Assembly (NCBI GenBank): GCA_023430975.1
Contig: JAEYYB010000135.1
Location: 1 to 6,160, forward strand
Direction: 5' to 3'
Length of the DNA: 6,160 nucleotides
Origin: Bacillota bacterium
GTDB lineage: Bacteria > Bacillota > Clostridia > Acetivibrionales > DSM-2933
A program made the position numbers and the translations under genes. The notes under the pieces are model-generated. The model did no database searches. It saw only the letters and a program-made list of their open reading frames with translations, and was not told where the DNA came from. Each line of letters opens with the position of its first letter. Position 1 is the first letter of the stretch. Of this stretch, positions 1-6,106 are shown piece by piece.

Positions 1-54
1 GTGGAAATATCTGCATAAATTCCCCGCAATCCAGTTTGGGCATGGCTTACGAGG

Positions 55-78
55 AAAAGTTCGACGCGTCGAACTTTT
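55..78. terminator. 24-bp perfect palindrome, left repeat (likely bidirectional terminator or protein-binding site)
   Basis: The 12-base half AAAAGTTCGACG is followed directly by its exact reverse complement. As RNA it would form a GC-containing stem flanked by A and U runs on both sides, the form of a bidirectional intrinsic terminator. It lies just beyond the stop codon of the ParB-like fragment (83-85), which fits a terminator inherited with that gene. Inferred role: insulating the cargo from outside transcription. The core GTTCGACGCGTCGAAC also has the size and symmetry of a dimer-binding operator or a parS-like site, but it is not the canonical parS sequence. Confidence 0.6.
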
Positions 79-82
79 TAAC

Positions 83-271
83 TCAAATTGTACTTATTAT
101 ACTTGGGGATTTTATAAACACCTGTGAAGGTTTCTCGTTTGAATACCTGAATTTTTCTTTTAACCGCTGAAGTGCCTCAGCTTCTTCTAATGGAGATAAG
201 TCCTGCCTAAGAATATTTTCAATCAATGCCACTTTATCGGCGTCAGATCTGTCAGTGCGACAATAATTTGT
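83..271 (-). pseudogene. ParB-like fragment, left repeat copy
   Basis: This is a 62-codon stretch between stop codons, with a TAA just upstream (272-274) and TGA at 83-85. It has no ATG and no ribosome binding site. The translation contains ALIENILRQDLSPLEEAEAL, which closely fits the ParB/Spo0J core motif (IENIQREDLNPIEEA). It continues through FRYSNEKPSQV and IKSPSIISTI, which aligns without gaps to the start of the ParB helix-turn-helix (YTQEELSQVIGKSRSTISEI type) and ends where the next helix should begin. Both the N-terminal part and the rest of the DNA-binding domain are missing. I read it as a relic, not a working protein. It may mark the parent element or replicon from which the repeats came. 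Confidence 0.72.
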
Positions 272-313
272 TTAATTATCATTATATTTTAAAGTGACAT
301 AAGCACATTTTTT

Positions 314-530
314 TGTTATCATATTGCAGTATTTCTTATGCATTCGGAATCAATTTAATAAATTTACATAAGTTGAACAGTAATTTAGTTATCATATTGT
401 TTTATAAGTCCCATCGTAAAATACTGTCATTGAGTATTGAACAAATATTATGAATCTCAATGAATCATGAGCCACTTGTTAGTTGTTAACGAATTTGAAC
501 CGCATATGCTATGAATAAAGTAGCCATTTA
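314..530. other. Gene-free spacer between left repeat and HNH gene
   Basis: This AT-rich stretch has no credible coding frame. It holds a 12-bp direct repeat, GTTATCATATTG, at 315-326 and 388-399. It also has an 8-bp inverted repeat, TCATTGAG at 427-434 against CTCAATGA at 456-463, with a 21-nt loop. The inverted repeat lies downstream of the HNH stop on the minus strand but is not followed by a clear U-run, so I do not call it a terminator. The first ~30 bp resemble the DNA inside the right repeat (shared GTATTTCTT at 329-337 and, inverted, 5825-5833). Confidence 0.6.
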
Positions 531-1595
531 TTATTTTTCAATAAGTTCTTCAAGTGCCTCTAATAGCTCTTTATCTGGTACACTATCTATAAAGTATAGT
601 TGTTCGGCAATATCTCTTCTGAATTTTAAAAATGCTTCATCGTTCAAACACTCCTTATCTGCAATATACCCGATTATCAGCTGCTTTAACTCTGCTTTGC
701 TTGTGAAGTAGGTTTTATTATTCTCATATAGTTCTTCGATATAGCTTTCTGAATACAACATTCGTTTTTGGATCAATTCCGCAGCTTGATTTTTATGATA
801 ACTATACAAAGATTCAAGCTGAAAGCAGTCTAAATATTGATCTATTCTACTATCTAAATACGTTTTTTCAATATAGATATCTGCATCATGTAATATATCT
901 GACTTAAATTTAAAATAGTCATCCAGGCTTTCTTCATATGGATTAACATCGGTAATATCAAACTCTTTAATATTTTTAAGTGATGAATTACAGAATTTAC
1001 AACATGGTATCAAATTGTATAGTGACATTGAGAAATATGGATATTTACTTTTAGGATAAAAATGATCAAGATCTGCTCTTAATTTATGTTGCTTATAATT
1101 TTCATTAGAGTGTATATATATTGGTGTAATATATTGTCTGTTACAGTAGGGACAAACTCTGACACCACTCATTAACAAAAAATTATATGGGGTCCAGTAA
1201 CTTTTAAGGCTACTATTTATTTGTTCATAATTCCCTTGTGTTAGTAAATCATTAGAAACATACTGGTTAAGGTTGCAAAACTTTTTATAACCAAATACAT
1301 CAAGTAAAAAATTAATGTATTCATATCTTTTACCATTGTATTCACACATTGGATTTTTGTCTAATAAATATTTTGCTCCTTCGGGTAATTCAGATTTAAA
1401 TTCTCTTAAATCTTTTGGCTTTCCAATTGCTAGCACTTCAACTCTATTTTTGCAGTATTCCATGAATTTGATATGAATATTCTCATTAACTGAATTTCTG
1501 AATATTGATTTAATATCAAAACTTGGAAGTATTTTCTCTTGAAAATATTTCAGATGATTATTTTCAATTTCTCTGGATAATTTTAGTTTTATCAC
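531..1595 (-). CDS. HNH endonuclease, PtuB-like partner of the adjacent ATPase (Septu-like defence)
   Basis: This 354-residue protein has a zinc-bound HNH core in its middle: CPYC (Cys148, Cys151), then DLDHFYPKSKYP with the catalytic-type Asp177-His178, Asn194 in SLYNLIPCC, and a second cysteine pair Cys199/Cys202 in CKFCN followed by Asn203. This is the typical paired-Cys HNH (beta-beta-alpha metal) nuclease arrangement, predicted to nick or cut DNA or RNA. The N-terminal ~145 and C-terminal ~150 residues match nothing I recognise; the C-terminus is helical and acidic. The start is a GTG that overlaps the ATPase stop (GTGA) and follows a good AAGGTGGAG site, so the two proteins are probably translationally coupled. 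Known: Septu PtuB is an HNH nuclease working in complex with the ATPase PtuA. Inferred: the same division of labour here. It is longer than typical PtuB, so this may be a divergent Septu type. Confidence 0.85.
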   Translation of the reverse strand: MIKLKLSREIENNHLKYFQEKILPSFDIKSIFRNSVNENIHIKFMEYCKNRVEVLAIGKPKDLREFKSELPEGAKYLLDKNPMCEYNGKRYEYINFLLDVFGYKKFCNLNQYVSNDLLTQGNYEQINSSLKSYWTPYNFLLMSGVRVCPYCNRQYITPIYIHSNENYKQHKLRADLDHFYPKSKYPYFSMSLYNLIPCCKFCNSSLKNIKEFDITDVNPYEESLDDYFKFKSDILHDADIYIEKTYLDSRIDQYLDCFQLESLYSYHKNQAAELIQKRMLYSESYIEELYENNKTYFTSKAELKQLIIGYIADKECLNDEAFLKFRRDIAEQLYFIDSVPDKELLEALEELIEK

Positions 1596-3679
1596 ACTTT
1601 ATCTCCACCTTTTTGAGAACTAATAATATGTGCTATCATTTGTTTTTTTTCGTCAAATGAAAGACAGTCATATTTATTAATAGCATCTTTAAGTTCCGGT
1701 CTTATGTAATCAGATTTAATCTTTTTGAATTTACCTTGTAGTGCAGTTTTTAAAACACTTTCTCCGATTAGATTAATAATTTTTTCCACTTCATCAATTG
1801 TCATTGTACCATCGTAATCAGTATTATATAATTTACTATTTAAAAAATCTTTGACTTCTTCCACTTTGTATCTGGCATACTCACCAATTGTAAAACGCAT
1901 AAAAAAGGCATCGCTTAATAACTTATGTACATTTTGACTGAATGTATCTAACTTGCACAGCGATAGAACACTATGACTGTCTTCGTCCTTTGTAATTGTA
2001 AAAACATTAGTTTTGGGAATGTCACTAACAAGAAATGGTGAATGGCTTGCTAATATTATTTGAAAAGTTTTATATTTATATTGCGATAAAAATTCTATTA
2101 GTGTTTTTAAAAATGTCCTAGCAAGTTCGGGATGCATTCTAGACTCAGGTTCATCTAAAAGTAAAATATATTTCTCTTTTTTTTCAACTCTACCTGTCAT
2201 TTGTGTCATGAGACTGATTTGCTCGTCAAGAGAAGCCATCATTCCTAGATATGCTAACTCTCCATCACTTAAAAAGTTAATCCTATAATCAAAGAAATTG
2301 TTGAATACCGAGAAAGTTTCTGACAATTCACTATCTATTCTTTCATCAATAGTTGCCTGAAGTAACTCGGTTATTAGTTGCTTATCGGTATTTTTGTAAA
2401 TTGTAACATCAATTGTATCTTTTATCCTAATAATTTCAACCAATTTATTCTCCGAATGAATAAAAGCTTTCTCTAATGCCGTCACTAAGTTTTGATATGA
2501 ACTCAAGATATGATTACTTTCTTTCTTGCTCTCTGCCTTTTTGCCTCTATTAAAAAAAGCTTTGACAATATATTTTAACACATTCCAATAGTATTCTCTT
2601 ATGTTTCTATAATCTTTACCTTTAGGGCTAATATTGGAGACTGCTTTCTTTACACCAGCAAAATATAATAACTCTTTGCTAGATTCTTTGTTAATGGCCC
2701 TTTCTTCATTAGGGAAAATTGAATCTGAAAAGAAGAAACAATATGATGATAATATTTTACATATAGATTTCTCACTAATAGAAAGTTCATTCTCAATTTT
2801 ATCAATATCATAAATACCAAAATCTTTTGTTTTCGATGATTCGTATTTTATGGATAGCTTATAACTAGTATCTGAATATAATTCATTGTCTTCTCTTTTC
2901 ATTTGATCAATAAGGAATATTATTTTCTCATATAAATATTTGGTATCAAAATGTGCAATTCTTCTTGGTATAGCAATTTTATAATCATCCTCACTTTTAA
3001 AAGAAGAATGCTTATAATAACTTGGATTATATTTTTCTCTGAATAATAAAATAGCTGACTTATCTTTGGTTGTTAAGTTATATTTTCTATGTTCCTCATC
3101 AAACCCACCGTCTTTTTGTACATCAAATTGGTAAGTTAACTTATTGCTATTATATGTGCAAACAAATGCAAACCAATATTTTCCTCTCCAATAATTTATT
3201 GGATTATGCTCTTTTTGGGTGTTTATTTTTTCTTTATTACTAAATAAGTCTATATATAAATCTATATTATTCCCTTCAATACAAAACTTGTCTACTCCAT
3301 CATCTTCTCTATCTATATAATATACAAAAAAATATCCAGCTTTTTTCTTTTCTTCTTCAATATCATCTGGTATTTTATAGCCTATTTGACCGGGTTTTCT
3401 TCTCTTGTATATTACTTCAAACTCTTCGTTTAAATTATTTCTGTCATCTATTTTCATACCAATTAAGTCAAGTAAATTGCTTTTGCCAGAAGAATTCTTC
3501 CCTAAAAATGTATTAATATTTAAAATATGATCTGGGTAAAGCTTTAAAAAATCTTTATTTTCTTCAATTAAAATACTATTACTTTCTTGATTGTATTTGA
3601 CAATAAATTTATCAGATAAATTAATACCAGTATCTTTATATGTACGATATTCATTTATCCATATATATATTAACTCCAT
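1592..3679 (-). CDS. AAA/ABC-type ATPase, PtuA-like (Septu-like defence)
   Basis: This 695-residue cytoplasmic ATPase is of the overcoming-lysogenisation-defect/SMC-like class (AAA_15/AAA_21 type). The N-terminal strand-rich part leads into a Walker A, GKNSSGKS, at 60-67. About 400 residues follow with no recognised fold, lysine/glutamate-rich and partly helical, as in the insertion or coiled-coil arm of this class. The C-terminal half carries the ABC-like signature LSDGE at 470-474, Walker B ILLLDEPE with Asp509-Glu510, and the switch histidine His546 in ASHSP. A tail of about 150 residues contains FTIGEYARYKVEE and IGESVL. All ATP-binding and hydrolysis residues are present. It overlaps the HNH gene by 4 nt. 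Known: PtuA uses this architecture to control the PtuB nuclease. Inferred: a phage-sensing or nucleotide-sensing partner for the HNH protein. It is longer than classical PtuA, so a distinct ATPase-HNH system is possible. Confidence 0.88.
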   Translation of the reverse strand: MELIYIWINEYRTYKDTGINLSDKFIVKYNQESNSILIEENKDFLKLYPDHILNINTFLGKNSSGKSNLLDLIGMKIDDRNNLNEEFEVIYKRRKPGQIGYKIPDDIEEEKKKAGYFFVYYIDREDDGVDKFCIEGNNIDLYIDLFSNKEKINTQKEHNPINYWRGKYWFAFVCTYNSNKLTYQFDVQKDGGFDEEHRKYNLTTKDKSAILLFREKYNPSYYKHSSFKSEDDYKIAIPRRIAHFDTKYLYEKIIFLIDQMKREDNELYSDTSYKLSIKYESSKTKDFGIYDIDKIENELSISEKSICKILSSYCFFFSDSIFPNEERAINKESSKELLYFAGVKKAVSNISPKGKDYRNIREYYWNVLKYIVKAFFNRGKKAESKKESNHILSSYQNLVTALEKAFIHSENKLVEIIRIKDTIDVTIYKNTDKQLITELLQATIDERIDSELSETFSVFNNFFDYRINFLSDGELAYLGMMASLDEQISLMTQMTGRVEKKEKYILLLDEPESRMHPELARTFLKTLIEFLSQYKYKTFQIILASHSPFLVSDIPKTNVFTITKDEDSHSVLSLCKLDTFSQNVHKLLSDAFFMRFTIGEYARYKVEEVKDFLNSKLYNTDYDGTMTIDEVEKIINLIGESVLKTALQGKFKKIKSDYIRPELKDAINKYDCLSFDEKKQMIAHIISSQKGGDKV
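1602..1611 (-). promoter_or_regulatory. Ribosome binding site of the HNH gene
   Basis: On the minus strand this reads AAGGTGGAGA, and its GGAG lies 7 nt before the GTG start at 1595. It sits inside the last codons of the ATPase gene. It supports the GTG start and the 4-nt GTGA overlap over any later start. Confidence 0.75.
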
Positions 3680-3685
3680 CTTGTG

Positions 3686-3691
3686 CCTCCT
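3686..3691 (-). promoter_or_regulatory. Ribosome binding site of the ATPase gene (perfect AGGAGG)
   Basis: A perfect AGGAGG on the minus strand lies 6 nt before the ATG at 3679. It fixes the start and implies independent, efficient initiation for the ATPase-HNH module. Confidence 0.85.
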
Positions 3692-3899
3692 GTGAACATC
3701 AAGTAATTTTAGTTTTTACTTAACTTAATACATTTAGTTCTGACCACTAACCGAAGCAAGTACAAGTGTTTCTTATGTATAAATATAATACCGTACACAG
3801 ACATTTGATCGATGCAACTTCTATTTGTATTATTTTTCAATAATCAAAAAATCTTTTTACCTTTAACACTTTTTAATCAAAGCAGTATAAATTGATATC
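3692..3899. other. Spacer between the CBASS and ATPase-HNH modules
   Basis: This AT-rich stretch has no coding potential. On the minus strand it holds a TATTATATTTATACAT-like stretch that could supply a -10 element, but I find no matching -35 at a normal distance. TTGCTT-17-TAAATG nearer the gene is only a weak promoter match. No stem followed by a U-run is visible after the effector stop. Whether the ATPase-HNH pair has its own promoter or depends on read-through from the CBASS leader is therefore open. Confidence 0.5.
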
Positions 3900-4760
3900 T
3901 TACTGTTGCATATTTTTTGCTGCATCATGCATCGTAGTTTCATATCTTTTTCTCAATAAATTGTACCAGAATTCCGGAATAATGGTTTCCTTCAATCTGT
4001 TAACATAAATAAAATCCTGAATTTGTCTACATACATCCAATGAAAGATTTTGATCCGAATCAGATTTTTCAAATAATGTATTAATAAAAACTTCCTTATT
4101 TTGCTTTTCTTTCGCAATACTAAAGAGTGATAATATTGATTCTATTCCTGTAATAATGGCCGACAGTGATGGTATTAAAAATATTTGCAAATATTCTGAA
4201 AATGTTTTTTTCATGACCAAGGTAATGATAATTTCAGATAAAAAAAAGGTTGTCATTAAAATAATTATCATCCAAGCATAAACTTCTTTCAGTCTCCAAT
4301 CCCATACTAAATTCGATCTCTGACAAATTAAAATATCCTTCAAATGATTTGATGATGCAGATTTAGGGTACCAATTCTTCAGTTTATTTCTATCCCCCTT
4401 GAATCTTCCGCTTGCATCAATAATGATTTCCCTTGTTACTTTATTCCCAACCATTACCTTATTCCAAGACAGTTGCATCAAATCTACATCAAACTCTTCT
4501 TGTATTGTTGCTGCTTGTTTGATTTTCTTCTTTTCAAGATTGTTTAAAATTAGTTTAGAAATAATTAACCAAAAAGTACTTAAAAGAACAATCCATAACT
4601 TTATTTCAGGATAAATAAAATATAGCATCGGAAGAAATATTGCAATAATAGTACTTACATATGTTTTTACACTTCTAACAGATTTAGCTTCGATATACAG
4701 TTGTTTTTGAGCAGCTAATAACATTATATTATTTTCAGAATTTTGATTCTCAATTGTCAT
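3900..4760 (-). CDS. S-4TM membrane effector of CBASS
   Basis: This is a 286-residue membrane protein of the SMODS-associated 4TM (S-4TM) family. With the chosen start it has two transmembrane segments near residues 34-50 and 53-72, a soluble cytoplasmic region of about 85 residues, then two more segments near 160-183 and 190-213 and a C-terminal soluble tail. Family-like sequence is seen in LLAAQKQLYIEAK (14-26), NWYP (129-132) and CQRSNLVWDWRLK (146-158). Known: S-4TM proteins are encoded beside CD-NTases and are taken to be CBASS effectors. Inferred: it binds the cyclic nucleotide made by its neighbour and perforates or depolarises the inner membrane, killing the infected cell. The start is the ATG at 4760, 16 nt after the CD-NTase stop and behind a GGGGTGA site. 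An upstream in-frame ATG at 4838 would add 26 residues inside the CD-NTase gene and looks wrong. Confidence 0.85.
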   Translation of the reverse strand: MTIENQNSENNIMLLAAQKQLYIEAKSVRSVKTYVSTIIAIFLPMLYFIYPEIKLWIVLLSTFWLIISKLILNNLEKKKIKQAATIQEEFDVDLMQLSWNKVMVGNKVTREIIIDASGRFKGDRNKLKNWYPKSASSNHLKDILICQRSNLVWDWRLKEVYAWMIIILMTTFFLSEIIITLVMKKTFSEYLQIFLIPSLSAIITGIESILSLFSIAKEKQNKEVFINTLFEKSDSDQNLSLDVCRQIQDFIYVNRLKETIIPEFWYNLLRKRYETTMHDAAKNMQQ

Positions 4761-4765
4761 AATCT

Positions 4766-4772
4766 TCACCCC
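4766..4772 (-). promoter_or_regulatory. Ribosome binding site that decides the S-4TM start
   Basis: GGGGTGA on the minus strand lies 5 nt before the ATG at 4760, in the 16-nt gap after the CD-NTase stop (4777). It favours the 286-residue form over the longer frame that begins at 4838. The resulting N-terminus (MTIENQNSENN then LLAAQKQLY) is what S-4TM proteins usually show. Confidence 0.7.
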
Positions 4773-4776
4773 AACA

Positions 4777-5643
4777 TTATCCAAAGGCAGGAAATCTACT
4801 GCCAAAAATCTTTCTCCATTCATTAATTGATTCTTCAATATATCCTCTTAAAGCATACTCTTCTGCTCTCAATGCCCTATTAAGTGCTGTTGCAAATGCT
4901 GTAGTTGCAGATTCAAATTTTCCTTTAGTATTAATATAACTACCGACATCATCATTGTATCCAGCAGGATCAGGATTTTTTTTCGTTATGTAATCAATAC
5001 CTTTTTCAAAGAAATATCTGATTCCCGATGGATAATCTGATATTGTAACATTTTCTAATATATGATATGCCATTACTTCTAAATGAAATGATCTAAAATT
5101 ATAGCTTATATTCTTGTTCCAACCTTTAATCATTTTAACTAAAGGAACAAAGTCACCATTATGTTCAAAATTAGACTTGCTCATAATTTCTATATGTTTT
5201 CTGGGATCAGTTCCAATCCATTTCATAGATATAGTATCTGCAATTATGTATCCACCACCTTTTCGATAAAAACTCGGAACAACATCAACTAAAAAATCGT
5301 TAAATGTTATTGTTATAGCTTGCCCATTTCTACTTATTTTCGAAGTAATTGGATATGCTTTTTTAAGGCTCCTTTTTACAATATCAAGTAACTTTGCTTG
5401 TCCATCTTTTTCGTAATACTCAGGATTAAGAACTGCAAAAATATCAATGTCTGCTTCCTTTAGAGGAGCAATCATTGTACTTCTTGAATACGAACCCGTT
5501 AAAAAAGTATCTAATACTTTCAAATTATCAGATAATATTTTCCTTACATTTGTGTGCCGAGTAGAAACAACCTCTGTTTGTAATGATGTTATCTCTAGAT
5601 TCCTTTTGTATTCTTGAAATGATTGTAAAATAGTCTTTGCCAT
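4777..5643 (-). CDS. CD-NTase (SMODS cyclic oligonucleotide synthase) of CBASS
   Basis: This 288-residue nucleotidyltransferase of the cGAS/DncV-like (SMODS) fold would make a cyclic di- or trinucleotide second messenger from NTPs when phage is sensed. The core begins with TGSYSRST (Gly50-Ser51), followed by the metal-binding EADIDIF (Asp65, Asp67) and the third carboxylate Asp120 in FLVDVVPSF, so the active site is complete. Further family features are LVKMIKGWNK (168-177), part of the helical half, and NPDPAGYNDDVGSY (223-236), like the DP-G-N-N-V motif before the last helices. The C-terminus is FGSRFPAFG, ending in Gly. The nucleotide product cannot be read from the sequence. It is the first gene of the minus-strand series, with a strong ribosome site and promoter upstream, and its stop lies 16 nt before the effector start. 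No Cap2/Cap3, HORMA or TRIP13 gene is present, so this is a minimal (type I-like) CBASS. Confidence 0.92.
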   Translation of the reverse strand: MAKTILQSFQEYKRNLEITSLQTEVVSTRHTNVRKILSDNLKVLDTFLTGSYSRSTMIAPLKEADIDIFAVLNPEYYEKDGQAKLLDIVKRSLKKAYPITSKISRNGQAITITFNDFLVDVVPSFYRKGGGYIIADTISMKWIGTDPRKHIEIMSKSNFEHNGDFVPLVKMIKGWNKNISYNFRSFHLEVMAYHILENVTISDYPSGIRYFFEKGIDYITKKNPDPAGYNDDVGSYINTKGKFESATTAFATALNRALRAEEYALRGYIEESINEWRKIFGSRFPAFG

Positions 5644-5647
5644 GATA

Positions 5648-5654
5648 CCCCCCT
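5648..5654 (-). promoter_or_regulatory. Ribosome binding site of the CD-NTase gene
   Basis: AGGGGGG on the minus strand lies 4 nt before the ATG at 5643. The run of six G is unusual in such AT-rich DNA, and the site supports the annotated start. Confidence 0.75.
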
Positions 5655-5732
5655 AAATCTATAATAATTAGAACTTCTTATTTATACAGATAATGCTTGT
5701 AATGTAATCTCTTTAAATAATTTCTAATATTT

Positions 5733-5761
5733 ATTTTATATTTTAGACTTAAGTGTTTCAA
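5733..5761 (-). promoter_or_regulatory. Sigma70-like promoter for the defence genes
   Basis: On the minus strand TTGAAA (5756-5761) is followed after exactly 17 bp by TAAAAT (5733-5738), each matching the sigma70 consensus at 5 of 6 positions. It lies about 90 bp upstream of the CD-NTase start and inside the terminal repeat, so the cargo carries its own promoter. It may also drive the ATPase-HNH genes by read-through. AT-rich DNA gives chance matches, so the call is moderate. Confidence 0.55.
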
Positions 5762-5777
5762 CCATTTTTTACACTTA
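5750..5777. promoter_or_regulatory. Possible operator overlapping the -35 element
   Basis: The 7-bp inverted repeat TAAGTGT (5750-5756) and ACACTTA (5771-5777), 14 bp apart, brackets the -35 hexamer of the proposed promoter. A related 8-bp palindrome, ACTTAAGT, sits at 5747-5754. The placement would suit a repressor, but no regulator gene lies in the window and short matches arise easily in AT-rich DNA. Confidence 0.3.
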
Positions 5778-5889
5778 TTTGACCCAATTCTAAATAAAAA
5801 ATATCGCATATAACCCCGGGATACAAGAAATACCAGAATGTTAATATAAAAAATGTGCTTATGTCACTTTATAATATAATAATAATTAA

Positions 5890-6078
5890 ACAAATTATTG
5901 TCGCACTGACAGATCTGACGCCGATAAAGTGGCAGTGATTGAAAATATTCTTAGGCAAGACTTATCTCCATTAGAAGAAGCTGAAGCACTTCAGCGGTTA
6001 AAAGAAAAATTCAGGTATACAAACGAGAAACCGTCACAGGTGTTTATAAAATCCCCAAGTATAATAAGTACAATTTGA
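5890..6078 (+). pseudogene. ParB-like fragment, right repeat copy
   Basis: This mirror of the left fragment is also 62 codons, bounded by TAA at 5887-5889 and TGA at 6076-6078, and reads outward. The two copies differ at five bases: three are silent third-position changes (Gln CAA/CAG, Glu GAA/GAG, Pro CCG/CCT) and two are conservative replacements (Val for Leu before IENI, Thr for Ser in FRYTNEK). Neither copy has gained a frameshift or internal stop. Five changes are too few to claim selection, but the open frame in both copies is worth noting. No start codon or Shine-Dalgarno site is visible. Confidence 0.72.
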
Positions 6079-6082
6079 GTTA

Positions 6083-6106
6083 AAAAGTTCGACGCGTCGA
6101 ACTTTT
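6083..6106. terminator. 24-bp perfect palindrome, right repeat
   Basis: This is identical to the palindrome at 55-78. It starts 4 nt after the stop of the right ParB-like fragment (6078) and is followed on the plus strand by CCTC. With its left twin it places a potential bidirectional terminator or protein-binding site about 55 bp in from each tip of the element. Confidence 0.6.

Larger units (their letters stand above)
1..313. repeat. Left terminal inverted repeat (313 bp)
   Basis: Position i pairs with position 6161-i without gaps across 313 bp. Differences from the right copy are at left positions 128, 142, 176, 203, 226, 280 and 289 only, so 306 of 313 bases match and the outermost 127 are identical. 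The repeat contains a 24-bp palindrome at 55-78 and an outward-reading ParB-like fragment at 83-271. Past 313 the likeness fades but does not vanish: GTATTTCTT recurs 16 bp further in here and 15 bp further in on the right, which suggests the ancestral repeat was somewhat longer and has taken an indel. Confidence 0.98.

Noticed and set aside
2..127. 41-codon frame open from the left window edge (WKYLHKFPAIQF...)
   Set aside because: It has no start codon, spans the palindrome, matches no family I know and is duplicated in the right repeat. It is best seen as chance openness in a non-coding end.
427..463. Inverted repeat TCATTGAG/CTCAATGA as terminator of the HNH gene
   Set aside because: The arms are only 8 bp, the loop is 21 nt and no U-run follows on the minus strand.
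511..711. Plus-strand 66-codon open frame, serine-rich
   Set aside because: It lies mostly antisense to the 3' end of the HNH gene, and its low-complexity serine-rich product is typical of the reverse strand of a real AT-rich gene. It has no ribosome site.
531..3679. Retron with PtuA/PtuB-type effectors
   Set aside because: Some retrons use an ATPase-HNH pair, but no reverse transcriptase gene or msr-msd-like structured RNA is present in the window.
4399..4614. Plus-strand 71-codon open frame
   Set aside because: It is fully antisense to the S-4TM gene. The hydrophobic product is the shadow of that gene's membrane and helical codons.
4761..4838. Longer S-4TM protein starting at 4838
   Set aside because: The extra 26 residues overlap the CD-NTase gene by 62 nt, whereas GGGGTGA sits properly before the ATG at 4760 and the shorter form starts like other S-4TM proteins.
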